A stretch of DNA of 17,958 bases from Christensenella sp. UBA4651 (GTDB lineage Bacteria > Bacillota > Clostridia > Christensenellales > UBA1242). The stretch covers positions 8,858-26,815 of the forward strand of contig DHMD01000023.1 of the NCBI GenBank assembly GCA_002405615.1, in the 5' to 3' direction. Below, piece after piece: positions 15,195 through 17,958 of this stretch. Position 1 is the stretch's first letter. Every line of letters begins with the position of its first letter. A program made the position numbers and the translations under genes. Below the pieces are notes generated by a model, which worked only from the letters and a program-made list of their open reading frames with translations, did no database searches and was not told the origin of the DNA.

Positions 15195-16388
15195 ATGAAG
15201 ACATTTGGAACAATAGCAAGGGGTATCAAGACTCCGATTATCAAGGCGGGCGATGACCTTGTAAAAATTGTAACTGACAGCCTACTCAATGCTGTAAAAA
15301 ATGAAAATATAGAATTGCAGAACAGAGATGTGATAGCAATAACCGAGGCGGTAGTCGGGATAACCGAGCATAACTATGCGTCTATTGACCAAATCGCCGC
15401 CGATATTCGCCTCAAATTTGGTAAAAATGCTCATATCGGAGTCGTTTTCCCTACACCTTATAGCAGAAATAGATTTTCCTCAATTTTGCGTGGTATAGCG
15501 AGAGGTTGCTCAAAAATAACACTGCTACTATCGTATCCGTCTGACGAAGTGGGGAACGCCCTCTTTGATGAGGAATTACTATACAAGCACAACATAAACC
15601 CTTGGTCTGATACCTTAAATGAGGCAGAGTACCAAAAATATTTTGGCGACCAAGTCCACATCTTCACGGGAATAAATTATATAAAGTATTTCCGCGAACT
15701 GATAGAGAACGAAAATTGCGAAGCAGAGATAATCTTCTCAAATCGTGCAACCGCAATACTAGACTACACCAAGCAAGTATTAGTCGCAAATATTCACGAA
15801 AGAGATAAAACTAAACGGATTTTGTCTAATGCAGGGGCAGAGGTCATCTACAAAACTGACGAAATTTTGCGAGAAAGCGTAAATGGAAGTGGATATAATA
15901 GCAAATACGGCTTGCTCGGCTCGAACAAAGCCACCGAAGACACAGTCAAACTTTTCCCAGAACATGGCGACACCCTCGTAGTAAAAATTCAGGAGGAAAT
16001 CCTCCGCCGCACTGGTAAAAAATTAGAAGTAATGGTATACGGAGATGGTGCATACAAGGACCCAGTAGGCAAAATCTGGGAACTAGCAGACCCTGTCGTT
16101 TCACCAGCATTTACTAGCGGGCTAATAGGCACTCCAAACGAAATCAAAATCAAATACATTTCTGATAACAAACTCAAAGACCTGCATGGCGAAGAATTAA
16201 ATGAAGCAATGAGAAATGAAATAAGAAATAAGTCAAAGAACCTAAAAGGAACAAACGAAACCTTGGGTACAACTCCTCGTAACTACACCGATTTGCTAGG
16301 TAGCCTAGCAGACCTCACAAGTGGTAGCGGGGACAAAGGAACTCCTGTCGTCCTAATTCAAAACTACTTTGATAACTACGCCGACTAG
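15195..16388 (+). CDS. F420-0:gamma-glutamyl ligase family protein (CofE-like, non-F420 Firmicutes branch)
   Basis: 397 aa, full length; ATG preceded by AGGAGG with 5-nt spacing. CofE adds glutamate through gamma linkage to F420-0 using GTP. This protein belongs to the longer COG1478-type branch found in Firmicutes that make no F420. Conserved blocks are NYASIDQIAADIR (60-72), SYPSDEVGN (113-121), NGSGYNSKYGLLGSNKATED (230-249), YGDGAYKDPVGKIWELADP (282-300) and TSGSGDKGTP near the C-terminus. No other F420 biosynthesis gene is seen here. The true acceptor is unknown; a gamma-glutamylation of another cofactor, such as a folate, is a possibility only. Its own promoter and terminator make it a single-gene unit. 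The family assignment is firm; the reaction is not. Confidence 0.85.
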   Translation: MKTFGTIARGIKTPIIKAGDDLVKIVTDSLLNAVKNENIELQNRDVIAITEAVVGITEHNYASIDQIAADIRLKFGKNAHIGVVFPTPYSRNRFSSILRGIARGCSKITLLLSYPSDEVGNALFDEELLYKHNINPWSDTLNEAEYQKYFGDQVHIFTGINYIKYFRELIENENCEAEIIFSNRATAILDYTKQVLVANIHERDKTKRILSNAGAEVIYKTDEILRESVNGSGYNSKYGLLGSNKATEDTVKLFPEHGDTLVVKIQEEILRRTGKKLEVMVYGDGAYKDPVGKIWELADPVVSPAFTSGLIGTPNEIKIKYISDNKLKDLHGEELNEAMRNEIRNKSKNLKGTNETLGTTPRNYTDLLGSLADLTSGSGDKGTPVVLIQNYFDNYAD

Positions 16389-16463
16389 ATTATTTAATCT
16401 ATTTATATACTAGCACGCACCCAATTTTTACCCCCGAATTTCAACAAGCCATATTCCAGAACT

Positions 16464-16509
16464 AGACGCTCACGAAAGGAAATGATAGCCTTTTATAGAG
16501 CGTCTTTTT
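16464..16509 (+). terminator. Terminator of the CofE-like gene, overlapping the end of the convergent gene
   Basis: Arms AGACGCTC (16464-16471) and GAGCGTCT (16498-16505) pair perfectly and are followed by T's. The 26-nt loop can form an inner hairpin AAAGG/CCTTT (16475-16479 with 16489-16493). The right arm encodes the last codons of the minus-strand gene. The minus strand lacks a T-run after the hairpin, so the element looks directional. Confidence 0.65.
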
Positions 16510-16915
16510 CTCTGCACTCACAAAGATACTTATCCTCATTTTTGCTTTCTACCCTCATATCGAATCCGTCTAAAATATGCTCCTCGTCCCTAAACCTTTC
16601 GAGAAAATCCAAATTGACTGGCGGGCGATACATTTCATCGTGATGGGGTGGAATATATCCGCCCTCTGGGTGAGTGCATTCGGCAATCTTATCCAGATAA
16701 TAATTGATTTCATCTACTCGCTCCCAAATACCCAAAGAATAAAAGTAAGCCCTATGAGCCATCAGCCCGTCTACAAAGTGTTGCAGATTCTCACAATGCA
16801 CCTCGCTAAGTCCCAATGGCGTAGCAAAATTATTGATGAGGTAGTCGACCATATCTGCACTCATTTTGCCCAGTCTTTTATCCAGAATATTCAGTTGATT
16901 GATTAAAGCAAGCAT
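16493..16915 (-). CDS. Small hypothetical protein, 140 aa
   Basis: Not recognised. The protein is soluble, acidic towards the C-terminus and without signal peptide or membrane helix. It has a predicted helical N-terminal half (LINQLNILDKRLGKMSADMV), a His/Pro/aromatic-rich middle (HPEGGYIPPHHDEMYRPP, about residues 82-99) and a charged end with two cysteines. The start chosen is the ATG at 16915. The frame stays open up to 17050, but that extension is low-complexity Ile/Lys/Leu and contains the gene's own promoter (16946-16974), so it is not coding. The ribosome binding site is weak (AGGGAC). Its neighbours give no functional hint: it converges on the CofE-like gene and diverges from the XRE-fakA unit. 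A chance ORF is unlikely given the good promoter. Confidence 0.6.
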   Translation of the reverse strand: MLALINQLNILDKRLGKMSADMVDYLINNFATPLGLSEVHCENLQHFVDGLMAHRAYFYSLGIWERVDEINYYLDKIAECTHPEGGYIPPHHDEMYRPPVNLDFLERFRDEEHILDGFDMRVESKNEDKYLCECREKDAL

Positions 16916-16945
16916 TTTCGTCCCTATTAATATCAATATGTAGAG

Positions 16946-16974
16946 AATATAGCACAACTTTTCGAAAAATGCAA
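16946..16974 (-). promoter_or_regulatory. Extended -10 promoter of the small hypothetical gene
   Basis: Minus strand: TTGCAT (16974-16969), 17-bp spacer, TGC followed by TATATT (16951-16946). It decides the start at 16915 rather than 17050. Confidence 0.7.
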
Positions 16975-17074
16975 GCGATTTTAGAAACAATTTTCTACAA
17001 ATTTTAATTTTTTTTAATATTATGATGATTTTTACCTCAATTTTTGCCAAAATCTGCCTAAACCCTCATATTGG

Positions 17075-17103
17075 TTGACATAAAAACCGTATTTAGTTAT
17101 AAT
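17075..17103 (+). promoter_or_regulatory. Perfect consensus sigma-A promoter of the XRE-fakA unit
   Basis: TTGACA (17075-17080), 17-bp spacer, TATAAT (17098-17103). All twelve hexamer bases match consensus, the strongest promoter in the window, which would need repression to be controlled. Confidence 0.9.
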
Positions 17104-17120
17104 GTATGAGATGTCATACA
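17103..17120 (+). promoter_or_regulatory. Operator-like dyad on the transcription start
   Basis: TGTATGA-GATG-TCATACA is a perfect 7-bp inverted repeat with a 4-bp centre. It starts at the last base of the -10 box and covers the expected +1. This is a typical place and size for a Cro/XRE-type repressor site, so autorepression by the protein encoded just downstream is likely. Confidence 0.65.
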
Positions 17121-17151
17121 ACTGGCATTGAGATTAAACTTAGGAGAAAAT

Positions 17152-17367
17152 ATGCAAGTATATAGCAAACTTGCTGATTTGATGAAAAAATCGAATTATA
17201 GTATTCAAGAAGTTCACAAAAGAACAGGCTTGTCTCGCTCTACGATTTCACTACTGCGATACAACAAAGTAGCAAGAATTGACTTTGCTTCTATTGCCAA
17301 ACTCTGCGAATTATTCCACTGCAATGTCGGTGATTTGCTGGGTTGCTCCGCAAAAAAATTAACATAA
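17152..17367 (+). CDS. Small XRE/Cro-type transcriptional regulator
   Basis: 71 aa, almost entirely one helix-turn-helix domain. Residues 6-64 match the XRE fold, with SIQEVHKRTGLSRSTISLLR as helices 2-3 and a final FHCNVGDLLG, typical of the short YozG-like group. The start is ATG 17152, with AGGAG 6 nt upstream; the earlier ATG at 17128 has no ribosome binding site. It is expressed from a perfect promoter with a dyad at its start site and is followed 20 bp later by fakA. It probably controls its own operon and so fatty acid kinase levels. Whether it senses acyl compounds cannot be seen; there is no separate ligand domain. Confidence 0.85.
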   Translation: MQVYSKLADLMKKSNYSIQEVHKRTGLSRSTISLLRYNKVARIDFASIAKLCELFHCNVGDLLGCSAKKLT

Positions 17368-17387
17368 AAGTGATAAAAGGATATAGA

Positions 17388-17958
17388 ATGGACAAGAGTT
17401 CAAAGACACTCAATGGCGAAACTTTTTATTATCTAGTTCAGAATGGTTTTGCCCACTTATATAATAATAAGGAAATAATCAACGACCTAAATGTATTTCC
17501 GATACCGGACGGCGACACAGGGGACAATATGACACTAACGCTTTCGGGCGGTGTAAAAGCGATGCATATGGGTGGCAACCTCGGAGCGGTGGCTGATAGG
17601 CTTGCCGAGGGAATGCTGCTAAACGCTAGGGGAAATTCGGGCGTAATATTTTCGCAACTTTTTGCTGGACTAGCGGACGGTTTGCGAGGCAAGGAGTCGG
17701 CTAATTATATAGAAATGCTAGACGCACTAAAATCAGCGGTATCACGAGGTTATAGTGCGGTGGTAAACCCAACCGAGGGCACAATGCTGACTGTCGCAAG
17801 GGAGTCTAGCGAAAATTTGGCTAACCGCATTACTGCAGAGACTAGTCTTAACGAATTTCTCACCGCACTATTAGACGAAATCTCGCAGTCAGTTTCACGC
17901 ACTACCGAAATGCTGGACGTCCTCAAACAGGCGGGAGTCGTAGATAGCGGCGGTGCTG
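17388..17958 (+). CDS. fakA: Fatty acid kinase subunit FakA (DAK/DhaL-type), N-terminal part, cut by window edge
   Basis: 190 codons of the gene are visible. The N-terminal kinase domain is DhaL-like, as in dihydroxyacetone kinase. LNVFPIPDGDTGDNM (29-43) carries the Asp cluster that holds Mg-ATP. Also present are NARGNSGVIFSQLFAG (77-92), PTEGTML, which in the family lies near the nucleotide, and AGVVDSGGA at the cut end. FakA phosphorylates fatty acid bound to a DegV/FakB protein to give acyl-phosphate, which enters phospholipid synthesis through PlsX/PlsY. The C-terminal FakB-binding region lies beyond the window. ATG at 17388 is preceded by AAAAGG and follows the small XRE gene by 20 bp, so the two are almost surely co-transcribed. 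A DegV homologue is present at 296-1147. Confidence 0.9.
   Translation, partial: MDKSSKTLNGETFYYLVQNGFAHLYNNKEIINDLNVFPIPDGDTGDNMTLTLSGGVKAMHMGGNLGAVADRLAEGMLLNARGNSGVIFSQLFAGLADGLRGKESANYIEMLDALKSAVSRGYSAVVNPTEGTMLTVARESSENLANRITAETSLNEFLTALLDEISQSVSRTTEMLDVLKQAGVVDSGGA

Noticed and set aside
16916..17050. 45-codon N-terminal extension of the small minus-strand gene
   Set aside because: Low-complexity Ile/Lys/Leu composition, no ribosome binding site, and it contains a good extended -10 promoter for the shorter gene.

Overview
The window reads as one stretch of chromosome from an AT-rich, low-GC Gram-positive bacterium, most likely an uncultured anaerobic Firmicute of the Clostridia type. 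The reasons are near-consensus sigma-A promoters (TTGACA/TATAAT), AGGAGG-like ribosome binding sites, hairpin-plus-T terminators, lipoprotein signal peptides, the fatty acid kinase pair DegV/FakB and FakA, a diacylglycerol glucosyltransferase-like enzyme and a Firmicutes-type CofE-like protein. All reading frames fit the standard bacterial code. No rRNA, tRNA, CRISPR array, transposase, integrase or phage structural gene was seen.

Layout. Positions 1-1147 (minus): the start of an SGNH hydrolase overlapping the end of degV. 1148-1420: divergent control region. 1421-2008 (+): membrane-anchored XRE regulator. 2204-4469 (+): broken gene for a collagen-like surface lipoprotein. 4824-6938 (+): its intact paralogue. 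7093-8649 (minus): a 518-residue protein with a HopA1-like core. 8925-10073 (minus): GT28/UgtP-like glycosyltransferase. 10378-15090 (+): a 1570-residue surface protein with a signal anchor, a GLUG-like beta-helix head, 14 MBG/Ig-like repeats of about 73 residues, and a C-terminal membrane anchor without LPXTG. 15195-16388 (+): CofE-like gamma-glutamyl ligase family protein. 16493-16915 (minus): small unknown protein. 17152-17367 (+): 71-residue XRE regulator, followed after 20 bp by fakA, which runs off the right edge.

Two themes stand out. One is the cell envelope: two collagen-like lipoproteins, a very large repeat adhesin-like protein, a glycolipid-type glycosyltransferase, and the FakA/FakB route that feeds exogenous fatty acids into lipids. 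The other is regulation: nearly every transcription unit has its own readable promoter and terminator. The small XRE gene has a perfect dyad on its transcription start. Three exact DnaA boxes (two of them forming an inverted pair) sit upstream of the HopA1-like gene and of the giant surface gene.

The most unusual items are the stand-alone HopA1-like protein (a fold known from Pseudomonas effectors and class V lanthipeptide biosynthesis), the pattern of cysteines in the giant repeat protein, the broken/intact lipoprotein pair and the DnaA-box arrangement. No complete new defence or biosynthetic system could be demonstrated.
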